The notes: generated by a model from the sequence alone, not told the origin. A stretch of DNA of 64,000 nucleotides from Zingiber officinale (GCF_018446385.1 NC_055986.1:25034302-25098301), one strand, 5' to 3'; positions 21,201 to 34,146 are shown, numbered from the stretch's first letter. Numbers and translations are program-made.

Positions 21201-22785
21201 CAACAGCAGCCTAGCTGCTGTCTAAACATGATCTACGACTCAAGCCATTAGATCATTATTTTTTATCTCGTTATTTTTTATCTCACTATCTCGTACCATT
21301 TCACATTCTTAAATAAACCTTTGTTCCAATTTAAATAGCCCTCTTAATTACACGTCGATTAACTCAAAGCATCAAAATATTCCTTCTACGGGTTACCATG
21401 ATTGCTGAAAAAAAAATGACAGCAATTAAGGTTGTTTTCCCTTCGTCGCTGGCCGTCTCAGTAAGCTCCAGCGAGCTCCGGCAACTCCGGCGGTGCTGTC
21501 AAGAAAAGGACAGCAGCTAGGGCTGCTGTTCGAGAAAACGAAAGGTAACTATAAAAGTTGATAAATTTTCTGATTATTCTATCAGATGGTGCTTAGGATT
21601 TCTTCTATTATACTATCATCGAGTGGGATATCGAATGAGTTATCTAGAACTATGTCCCTCACCGAATGAGTTACCGAGAACTATAGGCCGGGGCGTGACA
21701 GAAAAAAAAGGCGTGAGTTCATTAAAACAGCTAGTCAGCAACCAGATGAACCACATTAAATGGGTTCTATCAGTCCATTGATTGGTCATTACTCTTTACA
21801 ATCATTTATCAGATTCTGAACCAGAGAGGCTAAAGTGTTCTCGCATTAGTCTCCAATAGACAGCCATGATTCCAGTCTTCCACTCCGATACAAGGTTGGC
21901 ATGAAAATTGATTCGAGGACACTCACCAAAGGTTATTTTTCTCACGTTCTTTGATTGACCCAGCGTGTCCTTTACCAGTGGCGATGGCAGGCCAATGAAC
22001 ATCTATCTATTCTTCAAGTGTCAATTTGTAATCTCCAGTTTGAACTTCATTAGCCTAACTATCCACTCTGCTTGATACCTTGGACTGTGAAGTCCTGAGA
22101 TACTTTTCACTGTGGTTCTACATCTGATTGGAATAAAATAAATGATGGTATATTCAGAACATTCCTCCTACCTGCTGGAGTCTATAGAGCATTCTACGAA
22201 CAAACACAACTTAGGATATGTTTGAACCCTAACTATGCAGTTTCTTTGATCTCCACAAAGTTGTCATCTAACCAGCCATTCTTGCATCTAAAAACAAATT
22301 TGTTTTCTTTCCACCATCAATTAGCTAACTTTTCATATCAAATTTTTAAAGAAATATAATTCAAAGTTGGATAAAACAGATTGTGGAAATACCCGATCAG
22401 CGGCTAGAGCCGCGCCGTCGAAATTAGGGATTCGGTGGTGGACGGGGCGAGGGTTTCGCGCGATGTTCTCTGACTCTAAGAGATCCCACACCCTCTTCCG
22501 GATCTTCCACTTCCATGCCTTGAGATCTTCTTCGCCGGCGCCCTCTTCGGATACAACGACCGCGACGGCGGCCATTGAAGCCCGTGCCTCCGCGTCGAGG
22601 CGAATCCTCTCTGCCTCAAAGGCTTGCGGGTCGAAAGAAGAGGAGGAGCAGGCGCGCTCCGTTCCTGCGCGTGCGGCAGATGCCAACGTCCTCGGGCCGG
22701 TGATCGAGAATGGTCGGCGGATTCGAGGGGAGCCGACAGCAGTGGCAGGAGGCCACCGAGCGACGCGATGGAGAGAGAGCAGCAT
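18283..22785 (-). CDS. COG0212 protein, 5-formyltetrahydrofolate cyclo-ligase-like
   Basis: Exons, 5' to 3' on the minus strand, are 22785-22393, 20426-20345, 19172-18946, 18834-18759, 18656-18528 and 18449-18283. They give 357 aa and all phases close. Residues 1 to about 50 are Arg/Ser/Ala-rich and look like an organelle transit peptide. Family blocks are [14 protein letters not shown] then [13 protein letters not shown] (92-122), [64 protein letters not shown], then [17 protein letters not shown] near the C-terminus. Length and order match the Arabidopsis homologue At1g76730. The family is a paralogue of 5-FCL; comparative work links it to thiamin metabolism rather than 5-FCL activity, so substrate is open. 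Intron 3 is GC-AG. Intron 1 (1966 bp) contains a solo LTR. The gene shares a short upstream region with SDG41. Confidence 0.9.
20750..21700 (-). mobile_element. Solo LTR (probably Ty3/gypsy) in COG0212 intron 1
   Basis: The 951-bp LTR reads TGTCACGCCCCGG at its start and ends ACTTAACA on the minus strand. It is flanked by a perfect 5-bp duplication, gaaaa, at 20745-20749 and 21701-21705. The TGTCACGCCCCGG start is common in gypsy chromovirus LTRs. No internal region or second LTR is present, so it arose by LTR recombination. A 141-aa plus-strand ORF inside it is chance coding. Confidence 0.9.
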
Positions 22786-22981
22786 ATCTGATGGCGACGT
22801 GGCATCAAGTGGTTGGTGACTCTGTTACTTCAAGTCCCGCGTTCCGTGAGTGGCAAATGACCGTTGGATTCCGGAGCATTGCTCATGTGTTAATCTTCGA
22901 AACAGATCTGGCATCACATTGCCGTTTCGATTGTCGCATCATATCAATCAACGGCGCAGGGGAGCTCTGATAACATCGACA
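22786..22981. promoter_or_regulatory. Shared divergent upstream region of COG0212 and SDG41
   Basis: The start codons of the minus-strand COG0212 gene (22785) and the plus-strand SDG41 gene (22982) are 196 bp apart. Both promoters and 5' untranslated regions must fit in this space or overlap the other gene. No TATA box is obvious. An ATG at 22850 is in frame with SDG41 but encodes residues unlike the family. Confidence 0.6.
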
Positions 22982-25900
22982 ATGGAGATGCAAGCGCGCA
23001 AGGAGGTAGGGTTGGCGCAGGACCTGATCCCACCCCTTCCGCCGCTCGCCGCTGCCCTCCACCGCCGTTTCTTCTCCTCCCACTGCGCTGGTTGCTTTAG
23101 GCCCCTTGAATTCCCCTTCCCCTGCGCTGGCTGTCGGGGTGTCACCCACTACTGTGACGCCTCCTGCTGCGCAGCAGACTTCCCAGCCCACTATTCCAGT
23201 GGTGAGTGTCATTTCCTACGTCTCCACCATGAAGGCGACTCCTCCGATATTCGTGCGGCCCTTCGCCTCCTTCACTTCTTGGAGTCCATGGGGTCCCTCC
23301 CATCCCCTTCACTCCCCGAGAGGCCGCGCCGGGTTGCCGGATTGCTCGCCAGCGATCTTGATAAGGTGCTGGAAGAAGGAGGGGAGCTGGCGGAGAGGAT
23401 TACGGAGGGAGCCACGCTGATGTCGGTCGCGAGGGATCGTGATCGATCGCAGGTGACCGGCGGCCAGGAGGCTGTCACGACGGAGGAGGTGCTCTGGGCA
23501 GTGATAACGAACGCTGTGGAGGTGCACGTTAACGAGGTCGGCGCACTAGGGGTCGCCGTCTTTGGGCCGGGCTTCTCTTGGTTCAACCACAGTTGCATGC
23601 CCAACGCCTGCTACAGATTCGAGTTGGCTCAGAGATCCGGTGGATGCGGAGCATATGAGCTGGAATCGTTTCTCGTATCGCCTGCTGCAGCTGGACTGGC
23701 AACGGAATCGGTAAGTAGGACACGCTTCTCCAACTCCAAGCTGTTTTTGAAAAAAAAAAAAAAAAAAAATGAATTTCTTAGATGATTTGAACTTATTGCA
23801 TGTTTGTACTGTGTGGTGAGGTTTTGATGGGTGTTATGTTGGTTGCAGTTCAATGCATGGATTTCTGGTGAAAACAAATTGGCCCATGGTGAATTTTTTG
23901 GTTTTATTTTGCATAAAATATGAAATTTATTTGATTCCTTTTGACAGTGCACATCATTCAGGATTTTCTAATATTGGGCCAAGAGTAATAGTCAGGAGCA
24001 TAAAGCCAATACAAAAGGACGAGGAGGTTTGCATCACTTATATCGACTTACTGGAACCTAAGGTATTAAGTACTGGTACTTGCTGGCTAGAAACGATAGA
24101 AGGTTCTAACCTGACTCTACTTTATTGTGTTTATTGGTGTCAATCTATTTTCCTAAAAGAGAACGTATATTGGCGCTGGTACTTGTGAGTCAGAAATGAT
24201 AAAAGGTTCTAATATGACTCTTCTTTATTGGTGTTTGATGCTAATCTGTCATTGAAGTATAATGGAAAAAATGATCCTTGTATCCACAATCCAATTTCAA
24301 GGATATTCTAATTATTTTTTTGTGTACCTCATTTGCTTGAAACAGGATTGGCCAGGTTGACATCTATTTTTATTAAGTTCCTTATCAAGATTCACCTTTA
24401 GTACATCCATTGTGTTTGTCTATATCAGTTTACTCGTATTTTCACATTAACATACACTGCAAGGCATCTTTAATTTAAGCTCCCTGCATCCTTACCTAAT
24501 TCACCACAGCTCTTAGAATGGCATCTTCTTTTCAAATTGATAGTAAACCTTTTGAAGTTGATATATTTTTTTCATAAGCAGTTAGGGAACCCGAAAATAT
24601 TAATGCTCTTTTCTGTATGTATGATAGAACTTTATCTACACGGTATTCTAATTTGTGCTATGAAATAATCTATTTTCTATCCAATAAAAAATTGTACTGA
24701 TGGAATAAATATTATCTTAAAAACTACACTAAATGCCCTTGAATTTGAATTACTTATCAAACTATTATTCTACTATATTTGTTCCTTTTTACATGAAACT
24801 GTGCAAATGCATGATTGAGGCCTGCATTTTTACTAAATTTTCTTCTTTTTTTCTAAATCTTTTTCTTACTGGTACAGTTTTGTACCTTTCTCAAAGTAAT
24901 TTTACATCTCAGACCAAAAAGCTGACCATTTTGTTTCTAGGTTAGGAGACATGCTGACTTATTGGAAAAATATAGATTTGTTTGCTGCTGTGGGCGATGT
25001 AGGGTAGCATCTGAGATGTATATGGATTTTGTTCTGAATGTAAGAAACTGAACTTATGCAAGGACATTGAACTTTCATTTTGCTTTTCTCTTGTTACTTA
25101 CATGAGACCAAAAAGAGTTACCTCATATATCCACCATTACATTAGATGAATTTATTGTTTGATCAATCATTGAGTTCAGAAACAGATAAACTCTGTCAAT
25201 ACCTCATTAAAGTCTGGCATGAAGAACTCCATTAGTTCTTGTACTTGTAATCTTTTTTTTTTCTAAATCTTCACAAGTTCATCAACTTTAATTCTATACT
25301 TTCTTTATGGATTGTGCATTGCTTGTATATTTATACTTCTATTACCTTTCAGCTTCTTTTTAAATTTTAAACTGAGTTTTTGTTTTTGCCCTTCACATCT
25401 TTATATAATATATTTTTTCGGCTGCAAGAGCTGAATTCAGGTTCTTTGATCTCCTAGTTGGATTTCTCTATGAATCGTCATTATCCTTTTCATTCTTTTT
25501 CTTTTGTAAATTGTAAATGTTAATTTAACTTCATCAATTATGAGGCTATTGAGTGGGCCATTTGTGAGTCTGGTATCTGATTTATAATATTTGGAGTCTT
25601 AAATTTTTTGAAATTTTTATCTGAAATGTTAAATTTATTTAGTGCATCACAAGCAGGAAGAAATTCATTAGCTTAGAGTGCCTAATGTTGGGGTAACTAT
25701 ACTGCACTATGATATGGACAGTGACCATTCCTCTTCATAAGGTTCAAGTGCCTCCTACCCTTTGCTAATTACTTTCTAGATCCCTATAAGGAACCAACTG
25801 GGCAAGATTGTTTTTGCACCCTTTCATAAGGGGTGTCTTCACTTTTCCTTCTTAACAAGACTATATGGTTCACTCTGAAAATGGTGTATACCTTGATGCA

Positions 25901-27732
25901 TGCTACAGCCTAGATTAATTATAAGAATGACCTTAACATTGATGACACTTTGACTTTAGGTTTACTCTGCCATTGTTGATTCTCCTCTCATTTTTAGCCA
26001 CTACGGACTCCTGACACTCTGCTAAGGATGAGTTCTTTATTTTCTGGAGTTTAGTGCAAAATCATTTTTTATTTCAAACTTAAGTTTCCATGTTTGATTT
26101 TACTTTTGGGTACCATATCCATCTTTCCTGGGATTAGAGGTGTTCCTCTGGGTTATACTATTGATGCTCCTTATAGAGGACCTTAATAATAGAAGCTTTA
26201 AGCATGTATTCTTCTGGTTGTATAAAGAATAACTTACATATACCATACCTAAATTTGAAATCATGGTGATAATGATGAAACTTCAACCACACCAGACCGA
26301 TTTTTCAACTTGCACGAAGTATTTAAAGTTTGGTGTTGGATGAGCTTTGATTTGTGTCATCATGATCCTTGATCAAAATTTTAAAGAGATGTTAAGAGGA
26401 ATAAATTGAATTGCAATTACTTGGAACAGTTTATGAAAACTTGTTCTAGATTATTTATGAGAGCAATCAGCATTTTTGAAAATATCCTGAAATGTCCTTC
26501 GTGAATCTTCAAGGGCAGCTAGTCCCTAAATATAATACCACTTGATAAAAAAGTAATAGTATAAGTTAATTACTCAAGGGTGGTCAGAATAGATGGATTT
26601 GTGTTACTTGTCAGAATTGTGGCTATTAGAAGCATGCTTGGATCACAATTATATATTTTCTCACATAAGTACCTGATTTTCTCATATCTGTGAACCTTAA
26701 TTTATAAATACATGAACTACTTGCCAACTGTTACTGAATATCTAATTTGACACCTATAATTTAGTGAAATATAAACACATAAGATTGACTTCAGATTAGT
26801 GTGATGCTAGGGAATTGAGCTTTAACAACTATAGCAATAGCACGTATCCCAATTGTGAAGAGCTTGCTGATTTATTCGACCAAGCTATGGATGAGTACAG
26901 ATTACATGAGAATCCTGAAGCTTGCAGTAAGAAACTTGAAAGCATGCTTTACAGAAGCTCTGTGGACCAAGAGTCTCAAGCTGGAGAGAAATTCAAATTA
27001 CATCCCCTTCATCATCTTTCCCTTAATAGCTACATCACACTTGCTTCTGCATATCGAGCACAGGTGTTCTCTATGGATGAAAGCAATAATACTGAGTGCC
27101 TCAAGTTGGAAAGAGCTGCTGTTTCATACACTTTGCTGCTTGCTGGAGTTGTCCATCACTTGTTCTTGTCTGAACCCTCCCTAATAGCAGTCACTGCACA
27201 TTTCCTTATAAATGCAGCTGAATCTATCCTTGTGCTTCTTAGACTTCCAGAATGGTCTTTTGATAAAAAACTTTGCAAATCAGAGATTGACTTGATTATA
27301 TGTCACTATCCGAAAGACATGATGGAATTTTCATTGGATAAGTGCAGGGATGCATCAATGAGGTTTCTCGGATCGGTTTCACAAATCTTATTCAAAACTT
27401 GGCCTTACCTTACTCAAGATTTAACAAACTTGAAAAATATTGACAGCCCTGTAAATTTCAATTGGCTCGGGTCTAAAGTGTTAAATCCTCAGTGTTTTGC
27501 TAGCCATAGAGAGTTATCTGACTTCATTGAGAAAGAATGTGTTGAAGATAGATATCTTGGGCATAGATTGATCAAAGACCAAAACACAAGATTATTTCAG
27601 CTAGCTCTTCATTGCTTCATTTATGGTAGATATCTTGCAAGCATATGCTATGGACCAGAATGCTATTTGGTACATCATGCAGAAAATATACTTCATGGTC
27701 TTTGTAAACATCTTTTGACCAAACACAGCTAG
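22982..27732 (+). CDS. SDG41: SET and MYND domain protein, SET DOMAIN GROUP 41-like
   Basis: Exons are 22982-23710, 23849-23888, 23962-24062, 24941-25039 and 26800-27732; phases close and give 633 aa. A MYND-like zinc site (about residues 35-76) has CAGC, CAGC, HYC and later His/Cys. The SET core has SWFNHSCMPNACYRF (199-213), then RSIKPIQKDEEVCITYIDLLEP, then the post-SET cluster YRFVCCCGRC. The last exon is a helical C-terminal region containing an LGHRLIKDQNT-type segment. Family members are putative lysine methyltransferases of the SMYD group; the substrate of plant SDG41 is not settled to my knowledge. The 40-nt second exon and the acceptor at 23961 were chosen because they alone keep the frame. 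The start at 22982 (MEMQARKE) is preferred over 22850. Intron 4 (1760 bp) shows nothing further. Confidence 0.87.
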
Positions 27733-29942
27733 TATCTTTCACAATGTCTATTGGTTTTATTCTCAACTGAAGACGTTGCAACAGTGTGATTCAAACTGGC
27801 ATTCCACATTCCTTTTCTTTTTGTACACATCTGGGTTGATTGCCATTTTATGCTCTAATCCAAATCTGAAGTGAGGATGACAATCAATGATCCGGTGGTT
27901 CATTCAGAGAATATGTTTTTCTGTACATTTCATTGCTTTTGATCAATGGTTCTGCTTTCTGATCAATGCACCCTTTTGGTGTTCCTTTCTAAATCACTTT
28001 TCTCAGAACCTTTAAGATGGATATGCTACTCGGCGGTAATGACTAGGCTCTGCTAGTCTAATTGATGAAGTATCACCATCCTGATGTCATTTATCACTTT
28101 TGTGACCGTTTTTTTATTTTAGCTCCCATTTTGACTGGAATAAGTTCAAGTTCATAAGTTTGATAGGTCAACTGATGCTCTAGCTTAGCTTTTTGGGTCC
28201 AAATCAGGCAATTATGTTGTGCTGAAGGATACATCTGTATGATGAATCACACTCTCATTATGTTGTGCTTCTCATAAGAAGGATACGTGCCATTCATTTT
28301 ATTTTCAAAAATTTCTTGAGGATGTGTAGGTTGCATTGGTTGTTATTAAAAGAAGTTCGATTTTATTCATCCCAGCTAGAGAAAATTGCATGTAGTGATT
28401 ATCAGTACTTTCTCACTGTATTGATTAAATCACTCTTGGACTTTATGGATTGTATATTGATGTTCCTTGGAAAGGAAGTGAGTTTGATTGTCATTCTGCA
28501 GTCTGTGTATTCTTATGTTTGAACGCTAATGATCTTTGTTTATCATTTCTTATAATCCTACTAATGATAGATCCACTGGTTTGTTTTACCAGGTTGTTCC
28601 AATCCGGATTCATGTTGTTCCACACCTTGGTTCTTATCTCCTAATATCAATCCTCTACAGCTTCTTACTTCACAAAAATTTGCCATCTCACCTAGTATTT
28701 GACCTTCATAAGGGATGATTTTCAATCTTTTCTGAATAGGACTGGTATAATTTATCTGGTCCAAGTTCTGATCCACTTAGGCTTAAAAGTCCATTTTGGA
28801 TAAATCAGTCAAAATTAATTCTAGATATAAGTCCAATGTAAATATTGTACTTTATATTTTCATTATATAACCTATTAGTTCAAGTTATTATTCTATCATT
28901 TATATTTTCAGAGCGTGAGCTGTTATCCAAATAGAAAAATCTGGCCAGAAATGTCTAAATCCCCATTTCCTTGTTAGCTATAAAGTATAGTTCAATTTCT
29001 AAATTAGTTTAATGAAAGTATTCATCAGATTAAATTTTGATGGTTTATCTCAAAACAAGAGAATCAATGTTTGAATCCTTCCAGCTAGTTGATGTGTTAT
29101 GCAGATCGACTCGGGTAGGGAATTTTATTTGTTGAGTATAAAGACGTAAATTGACCTCTTTCCTAATAGCTACTTTAATGAAATGGTTTTCAATTAAATT
29201 CAGGTTAAATGGTTTACACTTGTTTAGATCTGAATTCTGAATAATTATATATTGACATTAAAGTCTTATTTGCTTACCTATTTCGGTTTATATATTATGC
29301 AAGTTTGTTATAATGTGAATCAGCATCTTTTTTTGTGTTTGACTGGGAGAAAACTTGACCACTCCACAGACTTTCAAATCAACTTTATTCCAAAAAAAAA
29401 TGTCTTTCCTCACAAGCTTTCAGCTGATACTTGCACTAGCTAGCTTGGCTTCTACCATGATACTTCTTTTCATAGTTTGTAAAATTATCATTCTAGATCC
29501 GCAACATTGAATCAATCCTGGATATTGCAGGATTGTTTTTTTACAATGGAATTATTAGAACAAAATTGATAGAAATTTTGAGATATCATAACTTTTGATT
29601 CAAATTGAATCATGAAATTTATAATATCAAATTAAAGTTTGCTCAATTAAAGTTAGCGGGTGAAATATATAACCGTTCAATTTTAGATAAAAAAAATATC
29701 ATTTAAAATCTTTTTTGAGATTCAAAAGATTTTTAATTTTTTAAAATTATTTTTAGATTATTTTAATTTTTTTTTAGAGAGTAAGGTTCTGAGACTATTT
29801 AAATATTTATTTAGTTATTTTTCTTTCAAAATATATATTTTTTTGATTTATTTAAGGAAAATTGCTTTTCTTTCGATGATATCTTTATGCCACGATATTT
29901 GTAAGAGAAATTTTTAATGATATTAGAACATCATGTTACATG
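27733..29942. other. Intergenic sequence, nothing definite
   Basis: The 3' flank of SDG41 is followed by AT-rich DNA. ORFs of 60-85 codons at 28265-28776 and 29252-29443 have no recognisable domains and overlap each other in several frames, so none is called. Confidence 0.4.
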
Positions 29943-30403
29943 TAGGGATGATAAAGGGATGAAATGATGATTTACTATTTCCGTCTTGAAATTTCATCCC
30001 GTCTCCATCTTTACTTTTTCAAGTTTTGGAATTGAGTTCGGGGAATACCCAAGCTAACGGGATTAAATTCTTATCCCCGCCTCATTTCTCTCCTATTCTT
30101 GAAATTAATTTTATATTATTATTAATTTGTATTAATGATAATATTAATATTCATATCAATATTATTTAATGATATTATTATTATTATTAATTTATAAAAT
30201 ACATATTATTATATTATTAATATTAATATTAATATTATTATTATTATTATTATTATAGGAACCGATTCAAAGATGGGGACAGTATTCCTGAATCCAGTTC
30301 TATCCTTGAAAAAAATTTCTGAGCCTACCCCATGTTTAAATAAATCAAGGATCCTGTTTCCGTTTCGGATTTTTTTTCCATGCGAGAAAAATTACCATCT
30401 CTA
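29943..30403. mobile_element. Probable MITE with TAGGGATG ends and an ATT-rich core
   Basis: The left end tagggatgataa is roughly complementary to the right end attaccatctcta. Both arms carry 'ttcatcccg' and 'ggggacag' type phrases seen in a common plant MITE. The core (about 30115-30255) is an (ATT)n expansion. I found no convincing target duplication, so limits and superfamily are tentative. Confidence 0.5.
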
Positions 30404-31085
30404 ACCACCTATCTATAAGTTAGGATATGGCAGGATTACATGTTAGATGGATACATGTCTAAGAAAAACTTCTTCTCATTTGACAGTTGATTAAATCACA
30501 TAGCCTGGACGGACGGATCGTCATGTAATAAATAATCTTAAAAGAAGAATTTTTACGCAACAAGTCTTAACTTTTTTTATTTCGATGAAAATAATTCATA
30601 AGCCATAAACGCAGCAGCTTCTTTTTAAAGAAACACTAGCCATACTCTTTCTTGCTTAATAATTATAATCAATACCAACACTCATTATAAGAGACCGACA
30701 CAGTATATAAAGCAATCAGTTAACAATCATTCGACATAGAAAAAAAAAAGACTGGAAAGTTCACAGGGAGGGGGGGTACTGCCTATATCCCAGCAAAACA
30801 TGCATACAGAGACGCAAAAGCAAAAGCAAACACAGAGAGATGGCAATGGATCATCATCAGATCCACAAATTTGAATCCAATCATTTTCTTTCACAGAATG
30901 CATGATACAAGACATTGCCTGCTGATTTATTTGTGGAAGAAAAACATTCCATCCATCCATCTCTTAATTCTTCCTTTCCAGGAGGTTTGTCACTGGCCAT
31001 ACAGCTTGGCACCCCGAATCTAAGAAGACTATATTCATATAACATCAGCATCAATGTTTAGTAGAAAATCCACAAAGAGACGAAC
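30404..31085. other. Downstream flank of the ROH1-like gene
   Basis: This AT-rich stretch follows the minus-strand ROH1-like gene and probably includes its 3' untranslated region. A 77-codon Cys-rich minus ORF (30727-30960) overlaps a G-run and a (CCAT)n stretch and is not credible. Confidence 0.4.
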
Positions 31086-32264
31086 TCAATCAGAAATCTT
31101 CAAGCAATCCAATCCCTCAGTGCGGCTTCGTACGATGCGAAGGAAAACTTCTCTGACTTGCCGTTCCAATGGTTCAAGGCCTTCCTTTACAGTTTCGTAG
31201 ATTTGGGCCAGCTCCTGCATCTGCTGCCTCACCTCCATCTCCTTCTCCTCTGTCAAAGGAAGCTGGGCAACATCTATCACTTCCATCAAGTGATGAACGC
31301 ACTTCTCGATCAGGTGAATTTCCTTCAACAGGCCAAGAGAATTCTTCCGCTCCTTCTTCTTGGACTCCTCTACTATTTTCTCATGGAGGGTCAAGAAAGG
31401 GGGCGCCCACAGGTAAGCCCGAGGAATGGAGAAGTGGATCTGTAGGCCGCGGTCCTGGCAGGGGATCGCCGCCACCAGAGACCACATCACGAAGGTGAGG
31501 ACCGAGTTCATCGTGTAAACAGGCACGACGAATCCAGCGGTTTCAGCCACTTCGTGGGTCCGAGGCGCGGATATGTTGTTCGCGATGGCTTGCAATTGTC
31601 GCGCCGCGGACCATGAACGGGAGACGCTCCAGGACAGGGAGCGGAAGTGCGAGCGGCGGCCACCAGGCCCGCCGCCGCTTGACGCGTAGGAGGAGCCCCC
31701 GTTGCGGCCGAAGGAACGGTTGCGGTGGGAAACGACGGAGCCCGAGTCCTTCTCGTCGAGCATGAGGATAGCGATGTCGCAAAGCGCTTTCTTGGCCCGG
31801 CGAAGCTGTCCCTCCCCGAATTCTCGCTGCTGGGGGTCGAGGGCCACGAGCACGATCTCGATGTGCTTCCGCCACTGTCGCACCTGCTCGATGCCGTCGC
31901 GCACGGCGTTGCAAATGTCGAGCGCCTTCACGGCGCGCTCGAAGAAGTCGGAAACCAGTCGGTCGATCATGGCCGGCGGACGACGGTGGCCTAATAGAAT
32001 CACCCGGAATTCCTCCTGGCACACGAGGAATGTGTCCAGAAGCCTCCGCAACCAGGAAATTGATAGAATCTCGTCGTCTCCGCCTGCGAGGTCGTTAAAG
32101 AGGTCCGCTACCTGTTGCTGAAAAGCGTCCAGCTCCCGCTGCTCGCCGGCATCGGCGTGGCGACGATCCATCGGATTGGCGGAGTGATCGCGTCGGAGGC
32201 TTAGGAGCGTGCGGCCCGCCAGGGCGAAGGGGGCCGATGAGCCATGGAAATCCGCGGCGGGCAT
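31086..32264 (-). CDS. ROH1-like protein (DUF793)
   Basis: A single exon encodes 392 aa. The N-terminus MPAADFHGSSAPF followed by RTLLSLRRD is typical of the ROH1/DUF793 family. Other family-like features are the helical stretch from AFQQQVADLF to WLRRLL, FRVILLGH, RLVSDFFERAVKALDICNA, a Ser-Arg-rich linker with FRSLSWSVSRSWSAARQLQ, and a hydrophobic segment VLTFVMWSLVAAIPCQ. A charged helical C-terminus follows (EKEMEVRQQMQELAQIYETV). Arabidopsis ROH1 binds the exocyst subunit EXO70C1, so a role in secretion or tip growth is likely but inferred. The ORF is open to an ATG at 32411, but the added 49 residues are low-complexity and the family start fits 32264. Codons are GC-rich. A TATA-like CAATAAAAG lies on the minus strand near 32437. 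Confidence 0.88.
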   Translation of the reverse strand: MPAADFHGSSAPFALAGRTLLSLRRDHSANPMDRRHADAGEQRELDAFQQQVADLFNDLAGGDDEILSISWLRRLLDTFLVCQEEFRVILLGHRRPPAMIDRLVSDFFERAVKALDICNAVRDGIEQVRQWRKHIEIVLVALDPQQREFGEGQLRRAKKALCDIAILMLDEKDSGSVVSHRNRSFGRNGGSSYASSGGGPGGRRSHFRSLSWSVSRSWSAARQLQAIANNISAPRTHEVAETAGFVVPVYTMNSVLTFVMWSLVAAIPCQDRGLQIHFSIPRAYLWAPPFLTLHEKIVEESKKKERKNSLGLLKEIHLIEKCVHHLMEVIDVAQLPLTEEKEMEVRQQMQELAQIYETVKEGLEPLERQVREVFLRIVRSRTEGLDCLKISD

Positions 32265-34146
32265 CGTCACACCGCCAAATCCCCACGCACCGAGGCGAAG
32301 CACATCACCCAAACCCCACTCTCGATCGCAATCGGAGGGCAAATAAATGCGGGGAAAGGAAGCGAACTGATCGACGGAGGAAGAGGAGGAGGAGGAGGTC
32401 GACAATGGCAAATGCCCTCGAAACCCTATCGCTCCTCTTTTATTGCCATCGGAAAGGAACTCGTCCCCTCCTCTCCGGGGGCCACACGAATTTACCCCTT
32501 TCAGTAATTCTCAACTATATTTCTAAGGTGAAAAAAGCGGGTCGTGTCGGCCGTCTGTTATCTTAAAAGAGCTGAGACGCCATCGTTACACGTGGCACGG
32601 AGCAGCATCACCGCACACGTACGCTTTCTATGCGCGGGTCATTGCGCGGCCGCGCTCAATCTACGCTCGGCGATGTTGACTCAGACAACTTTTGCATTTC
32701 TTTGACGATACAACCCTCGCTACTTCATACTTTACCATCATGCCGTTGGAGGGCATTTAGGACATTCGGGGCGGAGCTTGGTTAAACAGAATCAGACGCG
32801 ACCGACGGGCTGGTGAGGGGTCCACGTCATGCTATTTAGTAGCGAGATCTCTTCGATCTAGATTTGCCGATTTTATACTCAAATCTAATAAATATTTAGG
32901 TTTTTTAGCCGCTTCTACGTCTACCCGCTTTCGCACCCGTCTAGGTTCATGGGACCCACGTCGTGAATGACAAATATGGACGGTAGGATCAAGGAGTCTG
33001 CTTGGGATCGGACGGGCTTGATTGCGAAGGCATTTTTGCGGTCGGCCTCGAGCAGGTTGAAGTTTTCGTGGGTTGACGCTGACCGACGGCGACACGTCGA
33101 ATTTTGGTGTTTTTTTTTTGTTTATAATGCAGCGGATGAGAACCAGATGGAGAAAGCCAACTCAAAAATCTCCATTTTGGTCAAAGCGCATAGCTCGTGT
33201 CAAATCCGACCGTCAGGTTTGACTTTGACTTCCCTTGATTTTTACCTGGAATCTTGAGACAGAGTCAGATGTCACGCAATATAAAACAACAAATAATACA
33301 TTCAGTTCAACTTCAAACAGTTCGTTGGAAATATTTCCACCGACAAGTGGGAACAAAATGATGGCTTATGGCAAAATCCTGGAAGGATTTAGAGAAAAAA
33401 AAAACAGGGAAAGCAGACAAATGGAGACAGCGACTTGGAAGTCGGCAAGTGTAGCAATTTTAATAAATTATATATTTTTTATATCGTTTTTGAAGTTGAG
33501 ATATAATCCTTTAAAGATTGTTTGGTTTTTTATCAAAAGATTGACGAATACCGTATTTATTAAATGACTTATCGTAATTTTATTTATATTACAGGGTGTA
33601 CATAAATGTAATTCTTTTTATCCTTTCCGTCAATCTCCTCTTCTCATTCAATATTTTTTAAGAATTTAAATTATATTTTTAATTAAAAATCATTTTATAA
33701 TTCAGATGCATGTAATTTCATCCTCTCTCTCCCTTTTCCTTGGTCTTATAAATACGAAATGATCATGAATCTCCTCCGCTTATCACACCTCCTCATGTTA
33801 TTTTGCGAGATTACAAAAGACTAATTAGGATTTAGGGATATTGTCATAAGAGTTTCAAAAGACGAGTTCAAAGTACAACAGCGATTAAGAACAACAGCGT
33901 TGAAGGATAAATTTCTAACAAGCGTAAAATTAGTAGAAGACAGATAAAGATTGAGTGATGTATGTATAAATTTATTACTGTAAAATAGGGTTGTCATGTA
34001 TAAAGAAACTACTATTTTGTAGTAAAAGGTGTTGACAAAAATTATGTTTATGGTGTCATTGGATGTGTAGGGAATAAATATTGAACAACACGTGTAATAT
34101 GATGTACTCCATTACTTAATCAGTTTGCAAGGTGTTCCATTGTGAT
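32265..34146. other. Upstream region of ROH1-like gene and AT-rich spacer
   Basis: The first few hundred bases include GA/CT-rich sequence and a TATA-like motif near 32437. TTGAC cores occur near 32675 and in a pair near 33221-33233, which could be W-boxes. From about 33430 the sequence is AT-rich with no gene. Overlapping ORFs at 32237-33567 show no family similarity. Confidence 0.4.

Noticed and set aside
22850-22981. Upstream in-frame start for SDG41
   Set aside because: The 44 extra residues are unlike the family and occupy most of the short divergent gap.
29252-29443. Small ORFs in the SDG41-ROH1 spacer
   Set aside because: Short, AT-rich, no domain, and several frames overlap equally.
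30727-30960. Small Cys-rich protein ORF
   Set aside because: It overlaps low-complexity G-run and CCAT repeats downstream of ROH1; no signal peptide pattern of secreted Cys-rich peptides.
32265-32411. 49-residue N-terminal extension of the ROH1-like protein
   Set aside because: It begins with a Ser run, and the family's conserved N-terminus starts at the Met encoded at 32264.
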